Positions 41,092-50,179 of a stretch of DNA of 64,000 nucleotides are shown piece after piece. The position numbers were made by a program, and so were the translations under genes. The first letter of the stretch is position 1. Every line of letters begins with the position of its first letter. The stretch is from assembly GCA_036008465.1 (NCBI GenBank), contig DASYNP010000107.1:34279-98278 (forward strand), written 5' to 3'. The notes below the pieces were generated by a model that saw only the letters and a list, made by a program, of their open reading frames with translations, was not told where the DNA came from and did not search any database. The DNA comes from DASPSM01 sp036008465. Its GTDB lineage: Bacteria; Planctomycetota; Planctomycetia; Planctomycetales; Planctomycetaceae.

Positions 41092-41137
41092 ATCATTCGT
41101 GCTTCGAGCTTCTTTCGTCATTCGGATTTCGTCATTA
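41092..41137. repeat. Right inverted repeat flanking the four-helix-bundle gene
   Basis: Complement of the left flank (see 40661-40705). It ends at 41136, 12 bases before the start codon of the next gene, whose AGGG ribosome-binding site abuts it. Confidence 0.88.
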
Positions 41138-41147
41138 GGGTTTTTTA

Positions 41148-42290
41148 ATGACCAAGCCACTCAACATCGGCCTGATCGGCTACGGATTTATGGGACGCGC
41201 GCATTCGAACGCGTATCTCCGCGTGAACAACTTCTTCAAGCCGGCACATCGGCCCGTTCTCAAGGCGATCTGCGCGCGGACCGAAGCCCAGGCCAAGTCG
41301 TTTGCCGAAACTTGGGGCTTCGAGTCGATCGAGACCGATTGGCGAAAGCTCGTCGCGCGGAAGGATATCGACGCCGTCGACATCTGTGTGCCGAACAATC
41401 TGCATCACGACATCGCCGTGGCCGCCGCCCAGGCCGGCAAGATGGTGTTGTGTGAAAAGCCCCTGTCGATGAACACGGCCGAGGGGGCCAAAATGGTCGA
41501 AGCCGTCGAGAAGGCCGGCGTGCCAAATATGGTCTGGTACAACTACCGCCGTGTTCCGGCCGTCACGCTGGCCAAGAAGCTGATCGACGAAGGCCGATTG
41601 GGGAAAATCTTTCACTACCGAGCCGTCTTCTTGCAGGATTGGACGATCTCGGCCGACCTGCCTCAAGGAGGCACGGGGCTCTGGCGGTTAGACGCCCAGG
41701 CGGCCGGCAGCGGCGTGACCGGCGATCTGTTGGCCCACTGCATCGATACGGCCTTGTGGCTCAACGGCAAGATCGACAGCGTCACCGCCATGACGGAGAC
41801 CTTCATCAAGGAGCGTCCACACAATCTCACCGGCAAGGTCGAAAAAGTTGAGATCGACGACGCGTGCGCGTTTTTGGCCCGGTTCGGCAACGGCTCGCTC
41901 GGCACATTTGAGTCGACCCGCTACGCCCGCGGTCACAAGGCCCTTTACACCTTCGAGGTCAACGGCGAAAAAGCCTCGCTCAAGTGGGATCTCCACGATC
42001 TGCATCGACTCGAATACTTCGATCACGGAGACGAGGGCAAGCTTCGCGGCTGGCGGTCGATTCACGTGACCGATCACGGCGGCGAGCATCCCTACATGGA
42101 TAAATGGTGGGTGCCGGGACTGCAGATCGGGTACGAGCACACCTTCGTGCATCAGGTGGCCGATTTCCTCGAGGGGCTCGAGAAGGGCACGCCGGCCGAG
42201 CCGACGTTCAAGACGGCCCTCGAAACCCAGAAGGTCTGCGATGCGGTTTTGACCAGTGCCCGCGAGGGCCGCTGGACGAGAATTGCGTAG
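41148..42290 (+). CDS. Gfo/Idh/MocA family oxidoreductase
   Basis: 380 residues. The NAD(P)-binding start is IGLIGYGFMGRAHSNAY, with the family motif CEKPLSMN (Glu-Lys-Pro, Lys catalytic) near 100-107, and the substrate domain contains GDLLAHCIDTALWLNG, where Asp and His are the expected catalytic partners. Such enzymes oxidise or reduce sugars, inositols and related polyols. It is the third gene of the putative sugar operon (cupin, TIM barrel, dehydrogenase). Confidence 0.93.
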   Translation: MTKPLNIGLIGYGFMGRAHSNAYLRVNNFFKPAHRPVLKAICARTEAQAKSFAETWGFESIETDWRKLVARKDIDAVDICVPNNLHHDIAVAAAQAGKMVLCEKPLSMNTAEGAKMVEAVEKAGVPNMVWYNYRRVPAVTLAKKLIDEGRLGKIFHYRAVFLQDWTISADLPQGGTGLWRLDAQAAGSGVTGDLLAHCIDTALWLNGKIDSVTAMTETFIKERPHNLTGKVEKVEIDDACAFLARFGNGSLGTFESTRYARGHKALYTFEVNGEKASLKWDLHDLHRLEYFDHGDEGKLRGWRSIHVTDHGGEHPYMDKWWVPGLQIGYEHTFVHQVADFLEGLEKGTPAEPTFKTALETQKVCDAVLTSAREGRWTRIA

Positions 42291-42478
42291 CTATTGGCAG
42301 TCGGCCGCCGGTATAATCGCGAGCGTCCTCGCTGCGTTTCGGGGAACGGTTGCAAGGGGTCTCGCCACAGTTGGCGGACGCCTTTTTTTTATTCGTCAGC
42401 GCAACCCTCGCTCGAAACGCCGTATCCTCGAAATCCGCCGGTCGATCGCCTGACGTTCGGCCTGGGGAGTCCGTCAGT

Positions 42479-42958
42479 ATGGAAAAGCAGCCGATTTCGC
42501 GAGAAGGATATGACAAGCTCCGCGATGAGATCCGCCGGCTCGAAGACGATGAAATGCCCAGGATTGCCGCGCAAATTGCCGCGGCCCGCGCCGAAGGGGA
42601 CTTGAGTGAGAACGCGGAATATCACGGCCAGCGTGAGGCTCAGGGGCTCTTGCAGGCCAAGATCAACCAGCTCAAGAGCAAGCTGGGCAATTGTTACATC
42701 GCCGACAAATCGACGATGCCCAAGGGCGTGGTGGCGTTCGGCTCGACCGTCACCATCAAGGATCTGTCCGACGGCTCGCTGGAAAAGTATGAGCTGGTCG
42801 GACCGGGCGAGGAAAACTACGACGGCGAGGTCATGAAGATCCTCACCAGCAGCCCAATCGCGCAGGGGCTCCTGGGGACGAAAGTCGGCGATTCGGTCGA
42901 AGTCACCATCCCGCGGGGAGTGCTGCGAATGCAGGTCGTCGAAATCGCTGACGCATGA
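42479..42958 (+). CDS. greA: Transcription elongation factor GreA
   Basis: Rescues backtracked RNA polymerase by stimulating transcript cleavage. 159 residues from ATG 42479 (MEKQPISREGYDKLRDEI). The N-terminal coiled coil includes the acidic tip ARAEGDLSENAEYHGQREAQ, with the two essential acidic residues (Asp-Leu-Ser-Glu), and the C-terminal FKBP-like domain has FGSTVTIKDL and GLLGTKVGDSVEV. The open frame runs 129 bases further upstream, but the homologous start and a GGGGAG upstream support this choice. A TATAAT at 42312-42317 may be part of its promoter, though no good -35 accompanies it. Confidence 0.97.
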   Translation: MEKQPISREGYDKLRDEIRRLEDDEMPRIAAQIAAARAEGDLSENAEYHGQREAQGLLQAKINQLKSKLGNCYIADKSTMPKGVVAFGSTVTIKDLSDGSLEKYELVGPGEENYDGEVMKILTSSPIAQGLLGTKVGDSVEVTIPRGVLRMQVVEIADA

Positions 42959-43123
42959 CCGCTTTTGCTCGTCCCGCTGCCGAAAGCCCGCCCGATCGAC
43001 CAAGTCGACTGAGACAGCCGGCCTCTTAAGCTTCAGCTTCGTCACCATCCGCCCTACCCCGGTTACCGCCTGCCTCGGAATCCAACTTCTGTTTTCTTCC
43101 TCTAGCTTCGAGAGCCTGCCATC

Positions 43124-44416
43124 GTGCGCCGTATGTCCCCCTCTGCGTCCGCCGCGTCACATGCAATACTTCTGACGAAGGGCATCAGCGCGGCGTTACT
43201 TGCCCTCCTGCTCTTCGCTCCGCTTGCGGCGCGCGGCGACGACTGGTTTCAGTTCCGCGGACCCGATGGCCAAGGGCATTCGACCGCGTTGGGACTGCCC
43301 ACGCACTGGAGCACGACCGAGAACATCCGTTGGAAGAGCGCGATCCCAGGACGGGGCTGGTCGTCGCCGGTTTGCGTGGGCAATCAGGTCTTCCTCACGA
43401 CGGCCGTCCCGACCGATTCCAGCCATTCGCTGCACGTCCTCTCGCTCGATGCCGTCACCGGGAACGTCGTGTGGGACGTGACGCTCTTCGATCGTTTGGT
43501 CGCAGACCGCGCCAGAATCCACTCGAAGAATTCGCACTCCAGTCCCACGCCCGTGGCCGAAGGCGGACGACTCTACGTTCATTTCGGCACTCAGGGCACC
43601 GCTTGCCTCTCACTCGACGGCAAGCTGCTGTGGAAGACGCGTGAGCTGGTCTACCAGCCGAATCATGGCAGCGGCGGTTCGCCCGTGCTGGTCGACGGCT
43701 TGCTCGTGGTGAGCTGTGACGGAGCCAATCTTCAATTCGTGGCGGCGCTTGACGCAAACTCGGGGAAAGTCCGCTGGAAGAAGGAGCGGCCCCCGTGCGA
43801 CGAGCTGAAAAAGTTTGCCTTCGGCACGCCGCTCGTGATCGAAGTCAGCGGCAAGAAGCAAATCGTTAGCCCGGGCGCGAACTGGGTCGTCGCTTACGAT
43901 CCTCTGAGCGGAGATGAAATCTGGCGAGTCCGGTATGCGGGGTATTCGGTCGTGCCACGGCCCGAGTTCGGCAACGGACTCGTGTATCTGGCAACGAGCT
44001 TCGATTTCTCGCAGCTCTTGGCGATTCGTCCGGACGGCCACGGCGACGTGACCGATACGCACGTGGCTTGGAGGCAGCCCCGGGCGATGCCCTCCACTCC
44101 TTCCCCGCTCTTAATCGGCGAGAACCTGTTTGTCATCAGCGATGCGGGGATCGCGTCGTGCATGGAAGCAAAGACGGGCAAAGTGCGTTGGACGCACCGC
44201 ATCGGGGGAAAGTTTTCGGCCTCGCCAATTGCGGCTGAGGATCGCGTCTACGTTCTTAGCGAAGAGGGAGAAACGACCATTTTTCGCGCGACGCCCGAGC
44301 GCTATCTTGAAATCGCCCGAAACAAGCTCGACGAGCAGGCACTCGCCTCTTTGGCTGTGATCGACCGGGCACTCCTGCTCCGAACGGTCGGCACTCTTTA
44401 CCGGATCGAGAATTGA
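43124..44416 (+). CDS. Secreted PQQ-like beta-propeller repeat protein (1)
   Basis: 430 residues. A signal peptide (ISAALLALLLFAPLAARGDD) is followed by WFQFRGPDGQGHS, the common start of planctomycete outer-surface beta-propellers, and repeats of the type ALDANSGKVRWK, AYDPLSGDEIWRVRY, CMEAKTGKVRWTHR and IGGKFSASPIAAEDRVYVLSEEG. These blades resemble PQQ-dependent dehydrogenases, but no PQQ or metal ligand set is evident, so it is probably a binding or scaffolding protein. A paralogue lies at 48155-49417. Confidence 0.88.
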   Translation: MRRMSPSASAASHAILLTKGISAALLALLLFAPLAARGDDWFQFRGPDGQGHSTALGLPTHWSTTENIRWKSAIPGRGWSSPVCVGNQVFLTTAVPTDSSHSLHVLSLDAVTGNVVWDVTLFDRLVADRARIHSKNSHSSPTPVAEGGRLYVHFGTQGTACLSLDGKLLWKTRELVYQPNHGSGGSPVLVDGLLVVSCDGANLQFVAALDANSGKVRWKKERPPCDELKKFAFGTPLVIEVSGKKQIVSPGANWVVAYDPLSGDEIWRVRYAGYSVVPRPEFGNGLVYLATSFDFSQLLAIRPDGHGDVTDTHVAWRQPRAMPSTPSPLLIGENLFVISDAGIASCMEAKTGKVRWTHRIGGKFSASPIAAEDRVYVLSEEGETTIFRATPERYLEIARNKLDEQALASLAVIDRALLLRTVGTLYRIEN

Positions 44417-44484
44417 GCGTTTGGGGTCAAGGAATAGCAGAGCGGCCCGCTTGAGATCCTGGTATCGCAGGGCAGAAGCCCGCG

Positions 44485-44745
44485 TCAGCCGACAGAAATC
44501 TCGTTCACCAGTTGGACCGCCGGGGCCGCAGTCAAAATCGCTTGCGTGACAAGCTGCTTAGCGTAATAGGTCGCCGCGCGTCCGGTGACCACCATGCGAC
44601 TTTCGCGCTGATGGATGGCCAGATCGCGAACCTGTTGCTGGGTCTGTCGGTGAACGAAGCGAATCAGCTCAGAAAAACTCGGCGAACTGGGTCGAGCCGA
44701 CGTCTCCGTCATCGCGAGCGGCATGTTTGCTCCAACTGCATGCAT
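44485..44745 (-). CDS. Small BON-domain-like protein
   Basis: 86 residues. RDLAIHQRESRMVVTGRAATYYAKQLVTQAIL and PAVQLVNEISV follow the BON pattern (beta-strand, V-x-G hairpin, helix, strand) that in larger proteins binds phospholipid or other surfaces. There is no clear signal peptide. It ends 69 bases from the convergent beta-propeller gene. Start at ATG 44745; ATG 44724 is possible. Assignment rests on pattern, not on a full-length match. Confidence 0.65.
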   Translation of the reverse strand: MHAVGANMPLAMTETSARPSSPSFSELIRFVHRQTQQQVRDLAIHQRESRMVVTGRAATYYAKQLVTQAILTAAPAVQLVNEISVG

Positions 44746-45213
44746 AGGTAGGGCTTCCGATCAGCGGAGAGCGAATGTCGTGCCAGCCCGGCGCAATTGT
44801 GTCACCCGCCGCCCGCTCAGCCATCGGCCGTCAAAAGATTTGATCGCTCGATCCGCGTTCCGGATCTGTGGCGTCGACGTAAACCTAATTTTGCCAATCA
44901 ACTGCTGCTCTCGCCCTCAAGGACATCGAAGGTCGCGGCAGCTAAAGGCATCGTCATGGTGCGGAGTCAAGCTCTCTGTGCCGCCAATGCCAGAACTGTG
45001 CGCCTGTCGCAGATGTAGGCAACTGCTGGGAAGATCCGGGCACTCGCTGGAACTGTATCGTGCACTGGTCGAGCAAAACAAAAAAGGGCCCTGGCAGTTA
45101 AGCGGCCATGAGCCCTTTTGTTTCTCTCTCTGCGCTGGCTCGAAGGCGACCAGATCATCCACTGATCGCCGCGCACGCCCGCCATAGCTGCGCTGACACA
45201 AGCCGGCAATCAC
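44746..45213. other. Gene-poor interval with one hairpin
   Basis: 468 bases between two minus-strand genes. No open frame has a start signal or recognisable product. The only structure I see is the hairpin at 45082-45119. A small RNA is possible but no RNA family is recognised. Confidence 0.4.
45082..45119 (+). terminator. Terminator-like hairpin
   Basis: AAAAGGGC (45082-45089) pairs with GCCCTTTT (45112-45119), followed by GTTTCTCTCTCT on the plus strand. The A-rich 5' side and T-rich 3' side suit a bidirectional intrinsic terminator; however, no annotated gene ends here on the plus strand. Confidence 0.5.
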
Positions 45214-45495
45214 TCAGGTCTGGGCTTCGACATGCGGGCCGTGATCGTAGCAATCGCGGTCGTGCCAAAGCGGAAGGCCCGCCGCATAGCGCGCGGCCAG
45301 CATCAAAACCTTGGCTTCGGAGCCGGGTTTGGCAGTTGTCGGGCGGATCGGGTCGACGCCTCGAGCCCGAAATTGCTCTTCGGTGTAGTACTCAATGACT
45401 CCGTCCGTCCCCTCGTATTCGCCTTCCTCGTCGCGATCTACCGTTTCGACGGCTTGATCCGCGTCGAAGTCGTCATCCTCAAAATCGAACGCCAT
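45214..45495 (-). CDS. Small acidic protein of unknown function
   Basis: 93 residues beginning MAFDFEDDDFDADQAVETVD with a very acidic first half, then GVIEYYTEEQFRARGVDPIRP and AKVLMLAARYAAGLPLWHDRDCYDHGP. TTGGAGT before the ATG is a fair ribosome-binding site. No domain recognised. The patterned second half makes a real, small conserved protein likely. Confidence 0.65.
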   Translation of the reverse strand: MAFDFEDDDFDADQAVETVDRDEEGEYEGTDGVIEYYTEEQFRARGVDPIRPTTAKPGSEAKVLMLAARYAAGLPLWHDRDCYDHGPHVEAQT

Positions 45496-45853
45496 TCGTC
45501 AGACTCCAACTGTATTTAAGGATCCAAGTGAGAAAGTCAGCCGCGCGTTAGTTGGCCTCGGAACTCCCGGAAACCAGGCTTGCACAGCATCGCCGTCGGC
45601 ATCGCAAACTCAGCGGTTCGAGAAACTCAGACGGTTCGAGTCGGCAAACAAATTGACGCAGAAGGCGTCTTGCGGGCGGGCCGGAACTTGGGCTGGTCCA
45701 TCAACCGATTCTTGGGACCTTGGTGCTGATTGTCAATAAAAAAAACGGCAAAAATGGGCCGAAAACGCGAACCGCTCATCGGGCGCTCAGGGCTCGGATT
45801 CTCAATTTTGGGAGGCTGCGGTGAGGATTCGCGGAACGCCGGCTGTAGGGCCG
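45496..45853. other. Intergenic region downstream of the sigma54 activator
   Basis: 358 bases with no supported gene. It contains a short direct repeat, CGGTTCGAG at two places about 20 bases apart near 45612-45640, and a run of eight A near 45737. TTAAATAC just before the acidic-protein gene may be its -10 region on the minus strand. No -24/-12 (TGGCAC/TTGC) sigma54 promoter was found. Confidence 0.4.
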
Positions 45854-47887
45854 CTAGCGGACCCGCCGATGAGCATCATAGCGCTTCAGCTTTTGGTAGA
45901 GAGTTGATCGCTCAATGCCAAGGATTTCCGCGGTCCGGGTCATGTTCCAGTTGGTGCGTTCGAGGGTCGCCAAAATGTGGGCTTTCTCGAGCGACTCCAA
46001 GGAGATGTCACGGTTGGGCTCATCGATCACGTTCATCGTCGGGTCTGATCTCGGGGTTCGCAGAGCCGTGAGGCGAATGTCCTCTTCTCGGACATGATCG
46101 CCCGCACAGAGAATCACAGCTCGCTCGACCACGTTTTGCAGCTCGCGGACGTTCCCCGGCCAGTCGTAGGCGATCAGCGCATCGAGCGCCCCGCGTGTGA
46201 ATCCGACAACCTGCCGCCCCGTCTTGCGGGATGAACTTTGCAAGAAGAACTCCGCGAGGATGGGGATGTCGGTGCGGCGTTTCCGCAATGGAGTGACCAC
46301 GATTTCGACGACGTGCAAGCGAAAATACAGGTCCTTACGGAACGTCCCGCGCTCGACCTCGCGCTCGAGATTGCGGTTTGTGGCCGCCACCACCCGCACG
46401 TCGACCTCAACCCGCGTGCGGCCACCGACCCGCTCGAATGGATGCCCTTCCAGCACCCGCAGGAACTTGGCCTGAATTCCCAGGCTCATTTCGCCGACTT
46501 CATCGAGGAACAGCGTCCCTCGGTTGGCCTGCTCGAACTTGCCGATCTTGCGCTCGGTGGCACCGGTAAAGGCCCCCTTCTCGTGGCCGAACAACTCACT
46601 TTCGAGCAGACTTTCGGCCAGAGCCGCGCAGTTCATGGTACAGAAGGGGCGGTTCTTGCGATCGCTGCTGAAATGCATCGCCTGAGCCACAAGCTCTTTG
46701 CCGGTGCCGCTCTCGCCTCGGATCAAAACGGTGGCGTTCGTCGGTGCGAACCGGGCGATGGTCGAGCGCAGATCCTCGATCTCGGGGCTCTGGCCAACAA
46801 TGTGGCTTTCGCTTTGCAATTGCTGGCGCAGAGTTTCGTAGTCGGTGCGGATGCGATCCAAGCCGCGGGCCAGCGACTCCTTTTCCTTCAAGTTCCGCAA
46901 TGCCACGGCCATCTGGTCCGCGACCGCGATCGTGAATTCCAGGTCCTCCGGCTGGAATGGGCGCTTCGGATCGATGCAATAAAGATGCACCAAGCCGTGA
47001 ATCAGCGGCCCGAGCTGGATGGGCGCACAGATCACGCTGTCGGCCCGCACCTCGCCGAGCGCATCTCGTTCGGAGATCCGAGCATCGCCCCGCACGTCGC
47101 GGGCCAGAACGGCCTCGCGCGTCGAAAGGACCTGCGTCGAGAGGTAATTCGAGACCATATGGTAGGGGCTCTCACCCCGAGCGCTGTAGGCCACAACCGA
47201 CAATTGAGAAGCCTGAGCCCCGTCGTCCACTGCCTTGGGCAAGAGCAGAACGGCTCCGATGTCGAAGTTAATTCCCGCCCGCAAACCGGAGAGCACGACC
47301 TCCGCCAGTTCCTTGCCTCCGGCGGCGGCCCCCATGTCGAGCGCCAATCGATAGAGTGAGGCCAATTCGGTCTGCGCGCGATCGGGACCCGACGTGGAAA
47401 CGGTTTCTTGCATTCGGTAACGCGAGCTGCGGGCCCGATGCACGATTTCGGGGTGCTCGGACGACGATTTGGGGTCCACGACGTCCAGAGACAACGCCGT
47501 ATCGGACTCATTGATCTCCTGAGGAACCTCCTTGGGCGGGAAAGGCTCCCCCAGGTTGAAAGTAAACCCAAGCTCGTAGGGTCCAATCTGGATCATGTCA
47601 CCCGATTCGAGCTCCCGCTCGCCGACCACGGGCCCGCCGTTGACGGTCGTCCCGTTGCGGCTGCCCAGGTCGCGAACGACCCAAGTGGTGCCGTTGCGAT
47701 AGAGCTCGCAGTGATTGCGGCTGCACAATTCGTCGCGCAGCACGATGCGATTGGTCGTGGCCCGGCCAATTGTCATGACCTGCGCGGGAGACAACCGAAA
47801 AATGTCCCGCCAGGAATTGCCCTCACGGACGACGAGGTACGCGTCGCGGGAGTCCGGAGTCTCAGGCACTGACTGCTCCGCTTCCAT
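45854..47887 (-). CDS. FHA-GAF-sigma54 activator (NtrC-like, Fis-type)
   Basis: 677 residues. FHA domain first (about 22-108; MTIGRATTNRIVLRDELCSRNHCEL, LGSRNGTTVNG), which binds phosphothreonine peptides. A GAF domain (about 165-325) follows, then the AAA+ sigma54-interaction domain with Walker A GESGTGKE (390-397), GAFTGA loop and Walker B TLFLDEVGEM. The C-terminal Fis helix-turn-helix is MTRTAEILGIERSTLYQKLKRY. All parts are intact. The FHA input suggests control by a Ser/Thr kinase; the kinase at 3172 is a possible but unproven partner. It is divergent from a beta-propeller gene. Confidence 0.95.
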   Translation of the reverse strand: MEAEQSVPETPDSRDAYLVVREGNSWRDIFRLSPAQVMTIGRATTNRIVLRDELCSRNHCELYRNGTTWVVRDLGSRNGTTVNGGPVVGERELESGDMIQIGPYELGFTFNLGEPFPPKEVPQEINESDTALSLDVVDPKSSSEHPEIVHRARSSRYRMQETVSTSGPDRAQTELASLYRLALDMGAAAGGKELAEVVLSGLRAGINFDIGAVLLLPKAVDDGAQASQLSVVAYSARGESPYHMVSNYLSTQVLSTREAVLARDVRGDARISERDALGEVRADSVICAPIQLGPLIHGLVHLYCIDPKRPFQPEDLEFTIAVADQMAVALRNLKEKESLARGLDRIRTDYETLRQQLQSESHIVGQSPEIEDLRSTIARFAPTNATVLIRGESGTGKELVAQAMHFSSDRKNRPFCTMNCAALAESLLESELFGHEKGAFTGATERKIGKFEQANRGTLFLDEVGEMSLGIQAKFLRVLEGHPFERVGGRTRVEVDVRVVAATNRNLEREVERGTFRKDLYFRLHVVEIVVTPLRKRRTDIPILAEFFLQSSSRKTGRQVVGFTRGALDALIAYDWPGNVRELQNVVERAVILCAGDHVREEDIRLTALRTPRSDPTMNVIDEPNRDISLESLEKAHILATLERTNWNMTRTAEILGIERSTLYQKLKRYDAHRRVR

Positions 47888-48154
47888 GGAAGCCAGAATA
47901 AACGACCTTCGCCGCGGCTGACAAGAACCGGGTTTCGCATGCTGCCCGGTTCCTTGCTGGACCGAACGCGGCGTCGATCGCTTTGAATTCTAGCGCGCGG
48001 ACGGTACTTCGGTGAATTTCTGGCGATTCAATCGACCATCGGGCTGCTTGCACACGTTCGCAAGCCCTGTCATCCTAAAACCGACACGTTTGGAGCTTGG
48101 AGGTGCCGCCGCGCTCCTGCAGGCTCGCGAGTTGAAGAAAAAGGCTCGACTCTG

Positions 48155-49417
48155 ATGCGACGATCGCGTGATTTCCGCTCGTTCTTGGGAATGGCAATTG
48201 TCGGGTGTTGTTTGGCCTTCTCCGGCGGCGTGGTCCGGGCCGACAATTGGCCGCGTTTCCGCGGAGAAAATGGTTCGGGAGTCAGTCAGGAACAAGGCTT
48301 CAGCTCTCCCTGGAGTCCAGACCGCGTGCGATGGACGGTCCCCGTGCCGGGAACCGGGCATTCCAGTCCAGTGATCTGGGGCGACAAGCTGTTTCTCACC
48401 ACGGCGAGCGACAAAGGCACCACGCGCTCGGTCCTCTGCTTTGACGCCCGGACGGGAAAACTGATTTGGACCAAATCGATCCAGCTCAATGCCAACCCCA
48501 AGCATCCCAAAAGTAGTTGGGCCTCAGCGACTCCGGCCGTCGACGGAGAACGCGTCTTCGTAGCATTTGCCGACGTGCAGCATTACCTCCTGCTTGCTTA
48601 CGATTTCGACGGCAATCAGCTCTGGCAGGAAGACCTCGGCAGTTTTGAAAGCCAGCACGGGGAGGGGGCTTCACCAATTCTGTTCGAGGACTTGGTGATT
48701 ATGGTCAATGATCAGGACGGCCCCAGTTCGATCGTTGCCCGCGATAAACGCACGGGACGCTCTGTCTGGACAGCCCAGCGAAATTCGGGAACGCAGTCGA
48801 CCTCCTATGCGACGCCGTTCATCTATCAGCCCAAGCAGGGTCCGCCGCAACTGATTTGCTCGAGCAGCTTCTCGGGAGTTTCGGCACTCGACCCGAAAAC
48901 CGGAAAATCCATCTGGACGACTAAAGCGACCCCGCAACGGACGGTCGGCTCGCCAGTGATTTCTTCGGGCCTCATCCTGCAAACTTGTGGAGCCGCGGGG
49001 CAGGGAACGCTGATGGTAGCCGTCGATCCCAGCGGGCACGGGGACGTCTCGCAAACCGAAATCCGCTACAAGCGCACCAAGATGCTGCCCTACGTGCCAA
49101 CCCCGCTTGCGTATCAGAATTATGTGTTCCTCTGGTGCGACCGCGGGACGGTCTGCTGCATCGATCCAACGACGGGCAAGGACGTGTGGGCCAAGCGCAT
49201 TGGCGGCGATTTCAGCGGGTCGCCGATCGGCGCGGGGGGCATGCTGTTCAATATGGACGAGCGCGGGGACGTGATCGTGCTTGCGGCGGGTCCGGAATTC
49301 AAACTGCTTGGCAAAATCCCCCTGGGCGAACCGTCGCATTCGACGCCCGCCGTGGCCGATGGCAGGCTTTACCTGCGGACATTCCATCACCTGACGTGCG
49401 TGGCCGCCCGGCCGTAG
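48155..49417 (+). CDS. Secreted PQQ-like beta-propeller repeat protein (2)
   Basis: 420 residues. It has a signal-like segment (MAIVGCCLAFSGGVVRADNW), then NWPRFRGENGSGVSQEQGF and repeated blades (CFDARTGKLIWTKSI, ALDPKTGKSIWTTKA, CIDPTTGKDVWAKRIGGDFSGSPIGAGGMLF). Same architecture as the protein at 43124 but well diverged. The Cys in GCC could be a lipobox (FSGGV does not fit well), so a cleaved signal is favoured. Function unknown. Confidence 0.88.
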   Translation: MRRSRDFRSFLGMAIVGCCLAFSGGVVRADNWPRFRGENGSGVSQEQGFSSPWSPDRVRWTVPVPGTGHSSPVIWGDKLFLTTASDKGTTRSVLCFDARTGKLIWTKSIQLNANPKHPKSSWASATPAVDGERVFVAFADVQHYLLLAYDFDGNQLWQEDLGSFESQHGEGASPILFEDLVIMVNDQDGPSSIVARDKRTGRSVWTAQRNSGTQSTSYATPFIYQPKQGPPQLICSSSFSGVSALDPKTGKSIWTTKATPQRTVGSPVISSGLILQTCGAAGQGTLMVAVDPSGHGDVSQTEIRYKRTKMLPYVPTPLAYQNYVFLWCDRGTVCCIDPTTGKDVWAKRIGGDFSGSPIGAGGMLFNMDERGDVIVLAAGPEFKLLGKIPLGEPSHSTPAVADGRLYLRTFHHLTCVAARP

Positions 49418-49744
49418 GTCGAGCCCCAACGCGACCCGCCAGGGCAAATCCGGGCAGGCCAGATCAAGTCAAATCGACTGTTCGCAGGCTCCGGTTTGCT
49501 CGGTCCCGGCAGCCGCCGTTTTGCCCATTTTTTTGACTTTTCAGAGCGAGTTGCCGCGCCCCCTGGGTCTTCCTGTGCTCTAAAATGGAGGACGCGCGGG
49601 TGATCGAAACGGAGTGGGCCGTGGATTAAAATCAGAAGGCCCACGCGAATTTGAGACAATGTGACGGGCCGGGCCAGATTCCTTGCGTCGAGGTTGCTTC
49701 CTTGTCGAGCCCCGTGGTTTCGCTTTTTCTGGACGAGAACAGTC
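49418..49744. other. Intergenic region before the zinc-ribbon gene
   Basis: 327 bases. I see no gene or strong hairpin. A T-run (TTTTTTTGACTTTTC near 49529) after the beta-propeller gene may help termination. The zinc-ribbon frame stays open back to 49661, but the upstream part looks untranslated. Confidence 0.35.
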
Positions 49745-50179
49745 ATGCCAGCTTGGCCCGGCGGCCCCTGTCCGACCTGCGGCGAAGACATGCCGCCAAA
49801 TGTCCTTCATTGCCAGAACTGCCGCACCTTGCTGAATACCGATCTTGAGCCGGACAGCATCGAGATTCCCGAATTTATTCCGTTGCAGGAGATCGCCAGC
49901 ATGGTCGAAGTCGAATTGAGCGGCTACTACGTCGCTTGCCCACACTGCAAACGCGAACTTCGCGTCGGCAGCAAATACGTCGACGAAAATGTGCAGTGCA
50001 AATTCTGCGATTCACAATTCACGATGGACTTCTCCAACCCCAAGCTCAAGATGGCGGCCTTCTTCGCTGAGTGCCCGCATTGCAAAGAGGAGTTGCGCGC
50101 CGATCCCAAGTACTTGGGCATGAAGGTCGCGTGCAAACGTTGCGGCGGCAAGATTCACTTCGTCGACCCGTCCGCCTGA
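49745..50179 (+). CDS. Zinc-ribbon protein with three CxxC modules
   Basis: 144 residues. Three zinc-binding modules can be read: GGPCPTCGEDMPPNVLHCQNC (about 7-26), CPHCKRELRVGSKYVDENVQCKFC (about 63-86) and CPHCKEELRADPKYLGMKVACKRC (about 109-132). The second and third are internal repeats of one another. Similar ribbons are fused to kinases in planctomycetes, but this one stands alone. Possible roles are RNA, protein or metal binding. The start is ATG 49745, where the first ribbon begins. Confidence 0.75.
   Translation: MPAWPGGPCPTCGEDMPPNVLHCQNCRTLLNTDLEPDSIEIPEFIPLQEIASMVEVELSGYYVACPHCKRELRVGSKYVDENVQCKFCDSQFTMDFSNPKLKMAAFFAECPHCKEELRADPKYLGMKVACKRCGGKIHFVDPSA

Noticed and set aside
44723..45187. 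A 154-codon plus-strand frame in the 44.7-45.2 kb gap
   Set aside because: Cys/Arg-rich without pattern, overlaps the BON gene start antisense and runs through the terminator-like hairpin.
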